DNA of 64,000 nt from Buchnera aphidicola (Acyrthosiphon lactucae) (GTDB lineage Bacteria; Pseudomonadota; Gammaproteobacteria; Enterobacterales; Enterobacteriaceae). The stretch's first letter is position 1, and every line of letters starts with the position of its first letter. The stretch lies in the NCBI RefSeq assembly GCF_005083565.1, contig NZ_CP034891.1:248001-312000 (forward strand), in the 5' to 3' direction. Both the position numbers and the translations under genes were made by a program. Shown here piece after piece: positions 51,591-61,765 of the stretch. The notes below the pieces were generated by a model that saw nothing but the letters and a program-made list of their open reading frames with translations, was not told where the DNA came from and searched no databases.

Positions 51591-53051
51591 TTATAATAAT
51601 GGACTTAAAAAGTAAAATATTTTTTCTAATATTCTCGTCCAATATGAACGCATAGACCAAACTTTTTTATCTATTAATTGAGAATCAGAAATATATTTAT
51701 TTTGAATATAAAATAAATTCTGTCCAAAATCACTATCGTCAATAACCAAAGTTATTTCAAAATTTAACCAAAGACTTCTCATGTCTAAATTTACAGTTCC
51801 AATTAAACTTAATTGCTGATCTACTAATATGCTTTTACTATGTAAAAGTCCTTTTTTAAATTGATAAATTTTTACGCCGGCTTCTAATAATTCACTAAAA
51901 AATACTCTGCTTGCCCATTTTACTAAAATCGAGTCATGAGACAAAGGTATAATAATACTAACTTCGACTCCTCTTTGAGCAGCAGTACAAATAGCTTGCA
52001 GTAAATCTTCACTAGGGACTAAATAGGGAGTAGTTATGATTAATTCATTTTTAGCTGAATAAATAGCAGTTAATAATGCTTGATGAATCATATTTTCAGG
52101 AAAACCTGGTCCAGATGCAATAACTTGAATACTAGAATTTTTATTATACTGATTATCTAAAATTTTTTCATTTGGTAATTGAGGTAAAATTTTTAAACCT
52201 GTTTCAATTTCCCAATCACAAGAATAAATTATCCCGATTGTTGTAGCTACAGGTCCTTCTATTCTTGTCATTAAATCAATCCATTGACCAATTCCAGAAG
52301 ATTTTTTAAATAAATAAGGATCAGCAAGATTCATGCTACCTGAATATGCAATATAATTATCAATTAATACAATTTTTCTGTGTTGTCTAACATCAATACG
52401 TCTTAAAAAAACTCGTAATAAACTAACTTTTAAAGATTCTACTACTTGAATACCAGATTTTCTCATTATTTTAACCCAAGGACTTTGAAAAAATTCAATA
52501 CTTCCTGCTGAATCAAGCATCAATCTACAATGTATTCCGCGTTTTGCAGAATCAATAAGAGCTATTGCAACATCATCTGCTATCCCACCTGGTTTCCAAA
52601 TGTAAAATACCATTTCAATATTTTTTCGTGCTAAATAAATATCACGTATTAACATTTGCATAATTTTTTTAGTATTAGTTAAAAGTTTAAGTTTGTTGCT
52701 TTTTATCCCATATATACCTTGTCTATGTTTACATAATTGAAATATAGAAGTAGCTACTTCACTATTTTTTATTTGAAAAATATGTTTACAAGATTTTAAT
52801 TCATTAAGCCATGTATTAGAAATAGACCATATTCTATTTGCTATTTTTTTTTGTCTTCTTCCCAAATACAATTCCCCAAAAAAAAACCAAAAAGAAATTC
52901 CAATGAATGGAATAATATAAACTGTCAACAGCCAAGACATAGAAGAGGGTATATTGCGGCGTTTAATCAAAACTCGAAAAGTAATATTAGCAATTAATAA
53001 CCAGTATATTAAAAAAACTAGACATTGGATTAAAATATAGAAAATATCCAT
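51591..53051 (-). CDS. cls: cardiolipin synthase A
   Basis: Cls condenses two phosphatidylglycerols into cardiolipin. The product has 486 residues, as in E. coli ClsA. Two N-terminal membrane helices (about 5-25 and 38-58) precede two HKD phospholipase-D motifs: [21 protein letters not shown] near 225 and [20 protein letters not shown] near 405. It is retained although cdsA, supplying CDP-diacylglycerol, is absent from its usual place, so phospholipids may come from the host. Confidence 0.96.
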   Translation of the reverse strand: MDIFYILIQCLVFLIYWLLIANITFRVLIKRRNIPSSMSWLLTVYIIPFIGISFWFFFGELYLGRRQKKIANRIWSISNTWLNELKSCKHIFQIKNSEVATSIFQLCKHRQGIYGIKSNKLKLLTNTKKIMQMLIRDIYLARKNIEMVFYIWKPGGIADDVAIALIDSAKRGIHCRLMLDSAGSIEFFQSPWVKIMRKSGIQVVESLKVSLLRVFLRRIDVRQHRKIVLIDNYIAYSGSMNLADPYLFKKSSGIGQWIDLMTRIEGPVATTIGIIYSCDWEIETGLKILPQLPNEKILDNQYNKNSSIQVIASGPGFPENMIHQALLTAIYSAKNELIITTPYLVPSEDLLQAICTAAQRGVEVSIIIPLSHDSILVKWASRVFFSELLEAGVKIYQFKKGLLHSKSILVDQQLSLIGTVNLDMRSLWLNFEITLVIDDSDFGQNLFYIQNKYISDSQLIDKKVWSMRSYWTRILEKIFYFLSPLL

Positions 53052-53499
53052 CCATTGAAGGTCCTATTTATGATATTTCAAAAATTTTATATTTAATTAA
53101 ATATTTTTCTATTTTCGAAAATAAAGTATGTGTGATATTTAAGTATTAGAATAATTAATTAAAATCCAAAATTTATTTTTTATTATTTTTAAAAATTAAT
53201 TTTACTATTAAAATTAATAAAAAATAATATAAAAATATTTTATTTAACACCTTAGAAAAAAGTAATTTTAAATCAAATAAAAATATAATTAATTTTATCA
53301 AATATGAACGTAATACCTTAAAAATTTTTTGATAAAAATTAAAAAATTTTAGAAGTATATATTGCTTTAAATTTTAAAAGTGAAAATATAAGATATTAAA
53401 ATAAATATAAATATATTTTTAATTTTATTAATAATTAGTATATAAAATTTAATTAATATATTTTAAAAAATAATTATTTTTATTTTCGTAGAGTTTTAC
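53052..53499. other. gene-free spacer between cls and yciA
   Basis: 448 nt of AT-rich DNA with no credible ORF, tRNA or promoter. In E. coli tonB and yciI occupy this place, so it is probably their eroded remnant. One imperfect inverted repeat is visible: TAATTTTATCAAA (53291-53303) with TTTGATAAAAATTA (53329-53342), one base bulged. Confidence 0.6.
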
Positions 53500-53907
53500 T
53501 TAAATAATACTCATAGGTAATAATTCACGTGATTTTCCTGTTTTATCAATAGCTACATAAACGAATGCTGCTTCTGCAGCACAATAATATTTTCCTAATG
53601 GTTTAGAATAAATTTTTTTAATCCATATTTCTATATTAATTTTAATAGAACTCTTACCAATTTTAATACATTTTGCATAGCAACTAACAATATCACCAAC
53701 TGATATAGATTTTAAAAAATTAATACTATTAACTCGTACAGTAGCTACTTTTCCACCTGCTATTTCTTTTGCTAATATTGCTCCACCCATATCCATTTGA
53801 GACATAATCCAACCGCCAAAAATATCACCATTAGCGTTGGTATCTGCAGGCATTGAAAGTGTTTTTAATACTAATATTCCCTTAGGTAATTTATTTTCTT
53901 CTGACAT
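53500..53907 (-). CDS. yciA: acyl-CoA thioesterase YciA
   Basis: YciA hydrolyses acyl-CoA esters broadly. I start at the ATG at 53907 (MSEENKLPKG), aligned with E. coli; a GTG at 53922 is the alternative. The product has 135 residues (E. coli 132) and the hot-dog fold with the conserved MPADTNANGDIFGGWIMSQMD near residue 20 and TVRVNSINFLK. It begins the yciABC block, all leftward, with 34 nt between yciB and yciA. Confidence 0.94.
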   Translation of the reverse strand: MSEENKLPKGILVLKTLSMPADTNANGDIFGGWIMSQMDMGGAILAKEIAGGKVATVRVNSINFLKSISVGDIVSCYAKCIKIGKSSIKINIEIWIKKIYSKPLGKYYCAAEAAFVYVAIDKTGKSRELLPMSII

Positions 53908-53941
53908 TATTAAAATTTTCACTCTATTATGTTGTAAAAAA

Positions 53942-54475
53942 TTATTTGTCTTTCGATATTTTACGATTTATATAAATACTAGTGACTAAAATTAAAAAAA
54001 ATGTTAAGGATGTAAAACCAAAAACTTTAAAATTCACCCATGTTGTTTCTGAAAAATAAGAAGCTATATAAATATTTAAAATACCGCAAAATAAAAAAAA
54101 TAAAGACCAAAAAAAATTTATTTTACGCCAATAAATATTAGATATTTTTATTTCTTTTTCTAAAAATCTTTGTATCATTGGTTTTTTTGTCGAAAACTGA
54201 CTAATTAATAAAATTATAGAAAAAAATATATAAATAATTGTTATTTTCCATTTAATAAATTGACTATTATGAAAAAATATTGTAAGAAAACCAAAAAAAG
54301 AAACTACAAAAAAACTAAATAAACTAATTTTATCTATTTCATTATAAAACATCCAATGAAGTATACATACTAACCCTGATGTAACAATTAAAGAACCAGA
54401 AGCTACAAAAATATCATAAAACTTATAAAATATGAAGAAAATGAGCATTGGTAATATATTTAAAATTTGTTTCAT
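53942..54475 (-). CDS. yciB: inner membrane septation protein YciB (IspZ family)
   Basis: A 177-residue membrane protein (E. coli 179) with about five hydrophobic segments. LPMLIFFIFYKFYDIFVASG at the N-terminus, FLEKEI, WVNFKVFG at 150 and the position next to yciA/yciC identify it. In E. coli YciB interacts with division and envelope proteins and affects septation; the molecular role is unclear. It lies 28 nt downstream of yciC. Confidence 0.93.
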   Translation of the reverse strand: MKQILNILPMLIFFIFYKFYDIFVASGSLIVTSGLVCILHWMFYNEIDKISLFSFFVVSFFGFLTIFFHNSQFIKWKITIIYIFFSIILLISQFSTKKPMIQRFLEKEIKISNIYWRKINFFWSLFFLFCGILNIYIASYFSETTWVNFKVFGFTSLTFFLILVTSIYINRKISKDK

Positions 54476-54503
54476 AATATAAACCTAGATAATCTTTGAA
54501 TTT

Positions 54504-55247
54504 TTAGGAACGTGACAAAATCATGTAAAATCGAAATAAGTATATAATCAAAATAGAAAATAATATATTTATACTGATATTAAATATTAAAAACAAAATA
54601 TTTTTATTAAAAAAATTAATATGAGATACTAATATTGTTAAAATAAATTTACTACATATCCAAAATAAAATACCTGGTCCTATTATTTTTATATATTTCC
54701 AAGAAATATACATACTCAAACGCATTGAATCTATTAATCCGTGTTTTTTAAAAGAAAAAATAATAGGTGATAATGATAGTGTTATTGATAATAATATTCC
54801 TGGAATAATTAAAAACATAAAACCTATTTGAGTAATAAAAGTAATTAAAAAATTTAATATAAATAAATTTGGTAAAAATGACAAAAAAGAATATATTGCT
54901 GATACAATTGATTTGTTTCTATTTTCAGATAAAAAAGAAATTAAAATTATAGTACTTCCTAACAATAATGTTTTGCTCATTAATGATTCTATAATTTTAA
55001 CAATAGAATATTTCAATAATTCATTTTTTTCTTCTAAATTCATATTACCAATTAATTCTAATAATGAACCAGTATTAATAAATTTATTATTTTCTATTAT
55101 AGAGACAATATGTATATCCGGTTCAATAAACATATCTATTAGTATATTAATTAAAGCAACAAATATAGATATAAAAAAAATAATTCCTATTTGTTTATAA
55201 AAAAAATAACGAGTATCATGACATAATTTACTTACCGTAATTGACAT
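54504..55247 (-). CDS. yciC: UPF0259 membrane protein YciC
   Basis: A 247-residue multi-pass membrane protein, exactly E. coli length when started at the ATG at 55247 (MSITVSKLCHDT). That ATG lies eight bases after AAGGA, while the in-frame ATG at 55253 is only two bases from it. About six hydrophobic segments are visible, with QIGFMFLIIPGILLSITLSLSPI as the most conserved block. Function unknown. Confidence 0.92.
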   Translation of the reverse strand: MSITVSKLCHDTRYFFYKQIGIIFFISIFVALINILIDMFIEPDIHIVSIIENNKFINTGSLLELIGNMNLEEKNELLKYSIVKIIESLMSKTLLLGSTIILISFLSENRNKSIVSAIYSFLSFLPNLFILNFLITFITQIGFMFLIIPGILLSITLSLSPIIFSFKKHGLIDSMRLSMYISWKYIKIIGPGILFWICSKFILTILVSHINFFNKNILFLIFNISINILFSILIIYLFRFYMILSRS

Positions 55248-55354
55248 ATGCATATTCCTTATAAATACTTTATATAATGCGAAGATTATACATATTATTT
55301 AAGATAAGAATATTTTTTATATATATAAATTATATATTTTAATAAAGTATATTA

Positions 55355-56161
55355 TTATAATTTAGTAGAAAGTTTTAATGCACTAGTAAATTCTTTTATT
55401 TTTTCAATCATTTTTTCTTCTTCATGTAAATATTTTTCAATTATATTTATAATAGCAGAACCACATATTACACCAGATAAACCTGATAATATTGCTTGTT
55501 TAACTTGTTTAGAACTTGAAATTCCAAAACCTTGTAATAAGGGAAGACTATTATATTTTTTTATTTTTTTTATAAATTTTTTAGGTAATGATAAGGTTTT
55601 ATTTTTAATCCCTGTGACTCCAGAACGAGACAATACATAAATAAATCCCTGTGCATATAAAGAAATTTTATTTAAAAAGTCATCATCTGCATCCGGAGGA
55701 CAAATAAAAATAGAATTAATTTTGTATTTATTTGCAGTTTTATAAAAAACTTTTGATTCTTCAATAGGAACATCTGCTATAAGTACAGAATCTAAACCAG
55801 AATTAAAACATTGCAAATAAAAATTATCAATACCTTGATTATATATAAGATTAGCATATATCAAAAGACCAATAGGTAGTCTTTTATATTTTTTACGTAT
55901 TTTTTCTAATATTTGAAAATAATCTAAAAAAGTATTTTTTTGAGATAAAGCACGTAAATTTGCTTTTTGAATAATTGGTCCATCAGCTAATGGATCTGAA
56001 AATGGAATCCCAACTTCTAAAGCATCTGCTCCGTTTTGAATCAAAGCTTCAATAATTTTTATTGATATTTTTAAGGACGGATCTCCTAAAACTACAAAAG
56101 GTATAAAACATCCTTCTTTTAACAACGATAATCGTTTAAATATTTCTTGATATCGATTCAT
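55355..56161 (-). CDS. trpA: tryptophan synthase alpha subunit
   Basis: TrpA cleaves indole-3-glycerol phosphate to indole, which is channelled to TrpB. The product is 268 residues, E. coli length. The catalytic Glu49 is in [16 protein letters not shown] with Asp60; [10 protein letters not shown] and the phosphate loop [10 protein letters not shown] follow. It is preceded by an AAGGA site inside the end of trpB, with which it overlaps by 26 nt. Last gene of the leftward trpDCBA cluster. Confidence 0.97.
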   Translation of the reverse strand: MNRYQEIFKRLSLLKEGCFIPFVVLGDPSLKISIKIIEALIQNGADALEVGIPFSDPLADGPIIQKANLRALSQKNTFLDYFQILEKIRKKYKRLPIGLLIYANLIYNQGIDNFYLQCFNSGLDSVLIADVPIEESKVFYKTANKYKINSIFICPPDADDDFLNKISLYAQGFIYVLSRSGVTGIKNKTLSLPKKFIKKIKKYNSLPLLQGFGISSSKQVKQAILSGLSGVICGSAIINIIEKYLHEEEKMIEKIKEFTSALKLSTKL

Positions 56162-57347
56162 AATCTTTTTCCTTTTTTTTTAAAACATCATTTATTATAG
56201 AGATATCTTTATCACCACGACCAGAAAGATTAACAATTAAAGTTTGTTTTTTAGTAGGATACATATTCATTAATTTCAATGCGTATGCTAATGCATGAGA
56301 AGATTCTAAAGCAGGGATAATACCTTCTTTTTTACAAAGAATTTGAAATGCGTTTATTGCTTCTGTATCAGTAATAGAAACATATTGAGCACGATGAATA
56401 TCATTTAGCCAGGCATGCTCTGGACCAACTGATGGAAAATCTAATCCTGCTGAGATTGACCAAGATTCTTGAATTTGACCTTCCTTATTTTGCATTAAAT
56501 GAGATTTCATTCCGAAATAAATACCAGTTCTACCTTGTGTTAATGGTGCTCCATGTTTTTCAGTATGTATACCGTAACCGCCCGGCTCTACTCCAATTAA
56601 ATTGACTTTATCATGAATGAAATCCGAAAAAATACCAATAGCATTAGAACCTCCTCCAATACATGCAATAATTGCATCTGGAAGTCTTTTTTCTTGTTCT
56701 AAAATTTGTTTTTTTGCTTCTATTCCAATCATTTTTTGAAATTCACGAACAATAGTAGGATAAGGATGTGGTCCAGCTGCAGTACCAATCATATAATGAG
56801 ATGTTTTATAACTGCTAGACCAATCACGTAAAGCTTCATTACAAGCATCTTTTAATGTACCAGAACCATTTTTTACTGATATCACTTCTGCACCCATTAA
56901 TTTCATTCGAAATACATTAGCATTTTGTCTTTTAATATCTTTAATTCCCATATAAATTCTACATTTTAAATTTAATAATGCGCAAGCAATTGCTGCTGCT
57001 ACACCATGCTGACCAGCACCTGTTTCAGCAATAATTTCCCTTTTTTTCATTCTAATAGCTAACATGGCTTGTCCTAAAACTTGATTAGTTTTATGTGCTC
57101 CACCATGTAATAAATCTTCTCTTTTAAGATAAATACGCGTTTTTGTACCCCTAGTTAAATTACTACAAAAAGTTAATGGAGTAGGTCTACCAGCATAATT
57201 TTTTAATAAATTATCAAATTGTTTTTTAAAATTAGGATCTTTTTGTGCAGCAATAAAATTTTTTTCTAATTCAAATAGAGCTGGCATTAATATTTGCGGA
57301 ACGTACATACCACCAAATTCACCAAAATAAGGATTTAGTAAAGTCAT
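56136..57347 (-). CDS. trpB: tryptophan synthase beta subunit, C-terminus extended into trpA
   Basis: TrpB joins indole and serine to make tryptophan using PLP. The product has 403 residues (E. coli 397). The PLP lysine is in [12 protein letters not shown] near 87 and the phosphate-binding loop is [10 protein letters not shown] near 230. [11 protein letters not shown] and [10 protein letters not shown] are near the end. After NDVLKKK an A9 run (56173-56181) leads to [11 protein letters not shown] and a stop 26 nt inside trpA. With ten A it would read KKKGKRL and stop at TGA overlapping the trpA ATG, closer to E. coli (LKARGEI and a TGATG junction). Confidence 0.96.
   Translation of the reverse strand: MTLLNPYFGEFGGMYVPQILMPALFELEKNFIAAQKDPNFKKQFDNLLKNYAGRPTPLTFCSNLTRGTKTRIYLKREDLLHGGAHKTNQVLGQAMLAIRMKKREIIAETGAGQHGVAAAIACALLNLKCRIYMGIKDIKRQNANVFRMKLMGAEVISVKNGSGTLKDACNEALRDWSSSYKTSHYMIGTAAGPHPYPTIVREFQKMIGIEAKKQILEQEKRLPDAIIACIGGGSNAIGIFSDFIHDKVNLIGVEPGGYGIHTEKHGAPLTQGRTGIYFGMKSHLMQNKEGQIQESWSISAGLDFPSVGPEHAWLNDIHRAQYVSITDTEAINAFQILCKKEGIIPALESSHALAYALKLMNMYPTKKQTLIVNLSGRGDKDISIINDVLKKKEKDYESISRNI
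56173..56181 (-). other. A9 homopolymer at the trpB 3' end
   Basis: Nine A in the trpB sense strand. Adding one changes the end from a 26-nt overlap with trpA to an ATGA stop-start overlap. Confidence 0.5.
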
Positions 57348-57388
57348 GTAATAATTTCCTATAGTTTATTAAATAAAAAAAAAATAAT

Positions 57389-58750
57389 TTAATAATATCT
57401 TAATCGTTGAAAAATTAATTTTATTTTTTTATGATCTTTAATACCAGGAGATATTTCTATACCAGAATTCAAATCTAATCCTGAACAATTTAATTTAGAA
57501 GCTAGAATACAATTATCTACATTGATTCCTCCAGCTAAAATAACGTTATCCAGAACATGATTATATAAAATAGACCAATCAAAAGATGTGTTACTTCCTC
57601 CAAAACTAGAGTCAAAAACATATCTATTTACGTTTTCCAAATTACGATTTGGAAATTTTGATTGAATAGAAAAAGCTTTCCAAATTTTAATTTTTTTAGG
57701 TAGTATCTTCCTTAATTCATCAATATATTGATTGTTTTCATTACCGTGTAATTGAACTGCATAAAGAGAAAGTTCTTCAGAAATTTTAGTAATAATATTT
57801 ATATTTTCGTTTTGAAATACTCCTATAAATCTTAATTTACCATTTATAATAATATTTTTTGCAACTTTTTTAGTAATATAACGAAGAGAATTTTTTATAA
57901 AAATAAGTCCACCATAAATTGCTCCATATTTTTCAGAAACTTTTATATCAATACTACGAGTTAATCCGCAAATTTTATTGTGACCAAACATTATAGAACG
58001 TACACTTTTTTCTAAATCATTTTGAGACATTAAATGAGAACCAATTAAAAATCCGTTAACAAATTTACTAAGTTCTTTAATTTGACGATATTTAGTTATA
58101 CCTGACTCACTTATTATAATAATATCTTTTTTGATTAAATTAGATAAAATACGAGTACGATTTAAATCAATTGATAAATCATGTAAATTACGATTATTAA
58201 TACCAATAATATCAGCATTTAATTGAATAGCACGTTTTAATTCTTCTTTATTATTCACTTCAGTTAATATGCTCATGTTTAATTTTTTTGCTATTCTAGA
58301 TAACTCTTGATACATTATATCGTCTAAAACAGATAACATTAATAAAATTGCGTCTGCATCGTAGTATCTAGCTAAATATACTTGATACGGATCAATAAAA
58401 AAATCTTTACATAAAATAGGTTGAGTGACATATTTACGTACTATTTTTATGAATTTTAAATTTCCATGAAAATATTTTTCATCTGTAAGAACTGATACAC
58501 AAGAAGCATATTTTCTATAAACATTAGAAATTTCAACTAAATCAAAATTATTTCTAATGATCCCTAAAGAAGGTGATGTTTTTTTATATTCTAATATAAA
58601 ACACGGTTTTTTTTCTTTTAAAGAATTATAAAAATTACGTGTTTTTTTATTAATTTTATTTTTGAAATTAATTAATGGTTTTTTTTCTTTTTTCCAAGAA
58701 ACCCAATCATGTTTATCTTGTATAATTTTTTTAAGTATTGTTTCTTGCAT
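57389..58750 (-). CDS. trpC: bifunctional indole-3-glycerol phosphate synthase / phosphoribosylanthranilate isomerase
   Basis: TrpC(F) carries out two consecutive steps of tryptophan synthesis. The product has 453 residues (E. coli 453). The IGPS half is residues 1-255: LEYKKTSPSLG with catalytic Lys, CKDFFIDPYQ, GINNRNL, ISESGI. The PRAI half follows: catalytic Cys in KICGLTR near 260, VQLHGNE, and the Asp in YVFDSSFGG, with AGGINVDN. The two-domain fusion is the enterobacterial form. Overlaps trpD by 20 nt. Confidence 0.97.
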   Translation of the reverse strand: MQETILKKIIQDKHDWVSWKKEKKPLINFKNKINKKTRNFYNSLKEKKPCFILEYKKTSPSLGIIRNNFDLVEISNVYRKYASCVSVLTDEKYFHGNLKFIKIVRKYVTQPILCKDFFIDPYQVYLARYYDADAILLMLSVLDDIMYQELSRIAKKLNMSILTEVNNKEELKRAIQLNADIIGINNRNLHDLSIDLNRTRILSNLIKKDIIIISESGITKYRQIKELSKFVNGFLIGSHLMSQNDLEKSVRSIMFGHNKICGLTRSIDIKVSEKYGAIYGGLIFIKNSLRYITKKVAKNIIINGKLRFIGVFQNENINIITKISEELSLYAVQLHGNENNQYIDELRKILPKKIKIWKAFSIQSKFPNRNLENVNRYVFDSSFGGSNTSFDWSILYNHVLDNVILAGGINVDNCILASKLNCSGLDLNSGIEISPGIKDHKKIKLIFQRLRYY

Positions 58751-59759
58751 AATTATCTTCTTTTAGCATGTCGGAAACATTTCTAATATGTTTATAAACA
58801 TCTCCGCTTCTGATTTTATTTAATGCTAACTCGGTATTTTCTTTTAAATTTTCGTATCCAAAAACCTTTAATAACATTGCTACATTTACTGCTATCAGTT
58901 CTTCATGTAATCTATCACCTTTACCTTGAATGATTTGACTGATAATACGATAATTTTCCTCTAAAGAATTTATTGTTAATATTTTTTTAGAATGAATTTT
59001 TAAACCAAAACTTTCTGGTTGTAATTGATATGATATAATTTTTTTATTTAATAATTCAGAAACATATGTTGTTCCAGATAAAGTAACTTCATCAGTTTTA
59101 TCACTATGTAACACTATTCCTCTTTGGTATTTTAGAGTTTTTAAAATTTTTATTGTAGGATTTATTAATTTTTTATTATACACACCAATAACAATAATAG
59201 GAGGTATTGCAGGATTAAGAAAAGGACCTAATAAATTAAAAATCGTTTTAGTTTTTAAATTTTTACGAACATTATTAGAATATTTAAAACCATCGTGATA
59301 TTTTGGTGCGAATAAAAAACAAATATTTAATTTATCTAAAGTTTCTCGAGATTTTTCCGGAGATGCATTTAAATTTATATTAAATCTTTCTAAAAGATCA
59401 GAAGAACCTGATTTACTAGAAATTTTTTTATTACAATGTTTAACAATTTTAAAACCACATGTTGCAGCAACAAATGCACTCGTAGTAGAGATATTAATAG
59501 TATTTTTAGCGTCTCCACCTGTGCCTACGATATCAGAAAAAATATAATTTGGTTTAGGAAAATATTTCATGTTTTCTAAAAACGCATATATTGCCCCTGT
59601 TGTTTCTTCTATTGATTCACCTCGTATTCGCATGGCTGTCAATATAGACGATAGTTGTATATCTGTTATATTTCCAGAAGAAATTAATTTAAATAACTTA
59701 TAACTTTCTTCTTGACTTAAAACTTTTGAATTATAAATTTTTTTTAAAATATTTTGCAT
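58731..59759 (-). CDS. trpD: anthranilate phosphoribosyltransferase
   Basis: TrpD transfers phosphoribosyl from PRPP to anthranilate. The product has 342 residues and lacks the glutaminase (TrpG) domain that is fused to it in E. coli. Signatures are DIVGTGGDAKNTINIST near residue 80, KHCNKKISSKSGSSDLLE, and LGPFLNPA. It starts the trpDCBA cluster; trpE and trpG are not in the window. Those two genes are known to be carried on a plasmid or elsewhere in many Buchnera, which lifts the first, feedback-controlled step. Confidence 0.97.
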   Translation of the reverse strand: MQNILKKIYNSKVLSQEESYKLFKLISSGNITDIQLSSILTAMRIRGESIEETTGAIYAFLENMKYFPKPNYIFSDIVGTGGDAKNTINISTTSAFVAATCGFKIVKHCNKKISSKSGSSDLLERFNINLNASPEKSRETLDKLNICFLFAPKYHDGFKYSNNVRKNLKTKTIFNLLGPFLNPAIPPIIVIGVYNKKLINPTIKILKTLKYQRGIVLHSDKTDEVTLSGTTYVSELLNKKIISYQLQPESFGLKIHSKKILTINSLEENYRIISQIIQGKGDRLHEELIAVNVAMLLKVFGYENLKENTELALNKIRSGDVYKHIRNVSDMLKEDNYARNNT

Positions 59760-59992
59760 TTATTACCTTTAAAATTTTTTAAAATAAATATTTATTGATA
59801 TATAAAATATATTAATGTTTATATTTTTTTAAATTTCCACAATAATCTATTGATGTAAATAATTCAATTTAAATTTAAAAAACTTTATTTTATAAATTTT
59901 TTTTAATAAATTTTTACAATAAAAGAACAAAAGCATGAAATATATTATTTTTTAAAATAATAGGCATATTTTTATTTTTGGAGTGTTTTTAA

Positions 59993-60904
59993 ATGAATAA
60001 AATAATAATAATAATATTATTTTCTTTAGTATCTGTTACTTGGGGAACTACGTGGATTGCAATGAAAGTTGCAATAGAAACAATTCCTCCATTTTTTGCT
60101 ACTGGAATACGTTTTTTAGTTGCATCTCCTTTATTAATTGTTCTCGCATATTATACAAAAACTCCTCTTTTATTTCCATATGGACAAAGATGGTTTCAAT
60201 TTTTTATTTCAATTTTTTATTTTTCTATACCATTTACATTAATGCTATATGGAGGTATTTACGTTAGTTCTTCGATTGCTTCTATTATATTTTCTAATAT
60301 GCCTGTAGCCGTATTAATAGTATCGTTTTTATACTTAAAAAAAAGATTGTTTTTAACTCAAAAAATAGGAATGTTAATTTCTTTAATTACATTATTAACT
60401 GTTTTACTGGTAGAATTAGAATCACAATGTTTCTTTCAATGGAAGGGAATATTAGCTTTACTCTTTGCTTTATTCAGTCATGCTTTTATTTATGCAGAAT
60501 GTCAGAAAAAATGTTGTAATGTATCTGTTATCACTTTTAATGCTTTACCATCATTATTATCTGGAATATTGTTATCTACAATCTCTTGGTTTATAGAAAG
60601 TCCTGATATTTATACTTTTTCTAATAGATCTATTTTAGCCATATTTTATCTTGGAGATTTTTCTGGAATTTTTGGTATTCTATCTTATTTTTATTTGCAA
60701 AAAAAAGTAAGTGCATTTTATGCTTCTACTGTTTTTTTAATTTTTCCAATTATTGCTGGATTTTTAGAAAATTATTTTTATAAAAATAAAATTTTATTAT
60801 GTCAAATGTGGTTTATTTTTCCATTAATCATAGGAATATTATTAACTCTTATTCCAGTTGAATATCTCGAAAAAAATAAAAAATTAAATAATGAAAAATT
60901 ATAG
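59993..60904 (+). CDS. EamA/DMT-family transporter
   Basis: A 303-residue membrane protein with about ten hydrophobic segments in two EamA halves. [29 protein letters not shown] at the start is the typical DMT signature (WG...R near 35). The second half is less regular ([22 protein letters not shown]). I do not recognise a specific E. coli orthologue; YedA- or RhtA-like exporters are the nearest type. It is divergent from trpD, so an amino acid export role is an attractive guess but unproven. SD TGGAG precedes the ATG. Confidence 0.85.
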   Translation: MNKIIIIILFSLVSVTWGTTWIAMKVAIETIPPFFATGIRFLVASPLLIVLAYYTKTPLLFPYGQRWFQFFISIFYFSIPFTLMLYGGIYVSSSIASIIFSNMPVAVLIVSFLYLKKRLFLTQKIGMLISLITLLTVLLVELESQCFFQWKGILALLFALFSHAFIYAECQKKCCNVSVITFNALPSLLSGILLSTISWFIESPDIYTFSNRSILAIFYLGDFSGIFGILSYFYLQKKVSAFYASTVFLIFPIIAGFLENYFYKNKILLCQMWFIFPLIIGILLTLIPVEYLEKNKKLNNEKL

Positions 60905-60943
60905 TTTTTATTTCATTGTTATAAATTATATAAGGTCTTATAA

Positions 60944-61696
60944 ATGAGTGAAAAAATACAAAAAATATTATCTCATTTTGGATATGGTTCACGTCGGAAC
61001 ATTGAAGAAATGATTAAGTTTGGAAAAATATTTGTTAATGGGAAAAAAGCAGTAATTGGTCAACGTTTAGATAATAAAAATCCTGGAGAAATTATAATAA
61101 AAGGAGAAATAATATCCATAAAAAAAACACAATTCAAAACAAAGGTAATGATTTATAATAAACCAGAAGGGGAGATTTGTACTAAAAATGATTATAAAAA
61201 ACGTCCTACTGTATTTGATAAATTACCATTTTTGAATATTAATCGATGGATTAGCATTGGAAGATTAGATCTTAATACTAGGGGGTTATTATTATTTACA
61301 AACAATGGAAATTTAGCTAATGCACTGATGCATCCTAGAAATAAAATAGAAAGAGAATACTATATTCGAGTTTTTGGAGAAATTAATAAAAATAAAATGA
61401 ATATTTTAAAAAATGGAGTTAAAATTAAAGATAGTTATGCTTCATTTAAAAGTATAAAACCTATTAATAATAAATATTCAAAAAAAAATAAATGGTTTAA
61501 AGGTGTTTTATGTGAAGGGAAAAATCGTGAAATCAGAAATATGTGGAAAATAGTTAAATGTCAAGTTAGTCGATTAATTAGAATACGATATGGAAATATT
61601 ATTTTACCTAAAAATTTAAAATTAGGACATTGGACTGAATTAAATTCTACATTAGTAAATGATTTATGTAATTCAGTTTCTTTTAAAGAACACTAA
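60944..61696 (+). CDS. rluB: 23S rRNA pseudouridine 2605 synthase
   Basis: RluB makes pseudouridine 2605 in 23S rRNA. The product has 250 residues (E. coli 291). The N-terminal S4 domain (EKIQKILSHFGYGSRRNIEEMI) is followed by the catalytic Asp in SIGRLDLNTRGLLLFT near 110 and GKNREIRNMW. The basic arginine-rich C-terminal tail of E. coli RluB is missing. It stands 39 nt after the EamA gene; cobA and yciK are lost before sohB. Confidence 0.94.
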   Translation: MSEKIQKILSHFGYGSRRNIEEMIKFGKIFVNGKKAVIGQRLDNKNPGEIIIKGEIISIKKTQFKTKVMIYNKPEGEICTKNDYKKRPTVFDKLPFLNINRWISIGRLDLNTRGLLLFTNNGNLANALMHPRNKIEREYYIRVFGEINKNKMNILKNGVKIKDSYASFKSIKPINNKYSKKNKWFKGVLCEGKNREIRNMWKIVKCQVSRLIRIRYGNIILPKNLKLGHWTELNSTLVNDLCNSVSFKEH

Positions 61697-61765
61697 AAAA
61701 ATTTTCCTTATTTAACTTATTTGATAAATACATTATATCTATACTTTTTTTAAAAGGTTTATCGC

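Noticed and set aside
53052..53499. Possible small gene or RNA in the long cls-yciA gap
   Set aside because: No open frame with a ribosome site and only one weak hairpin; best read as eroded tonB-yciI DNA.
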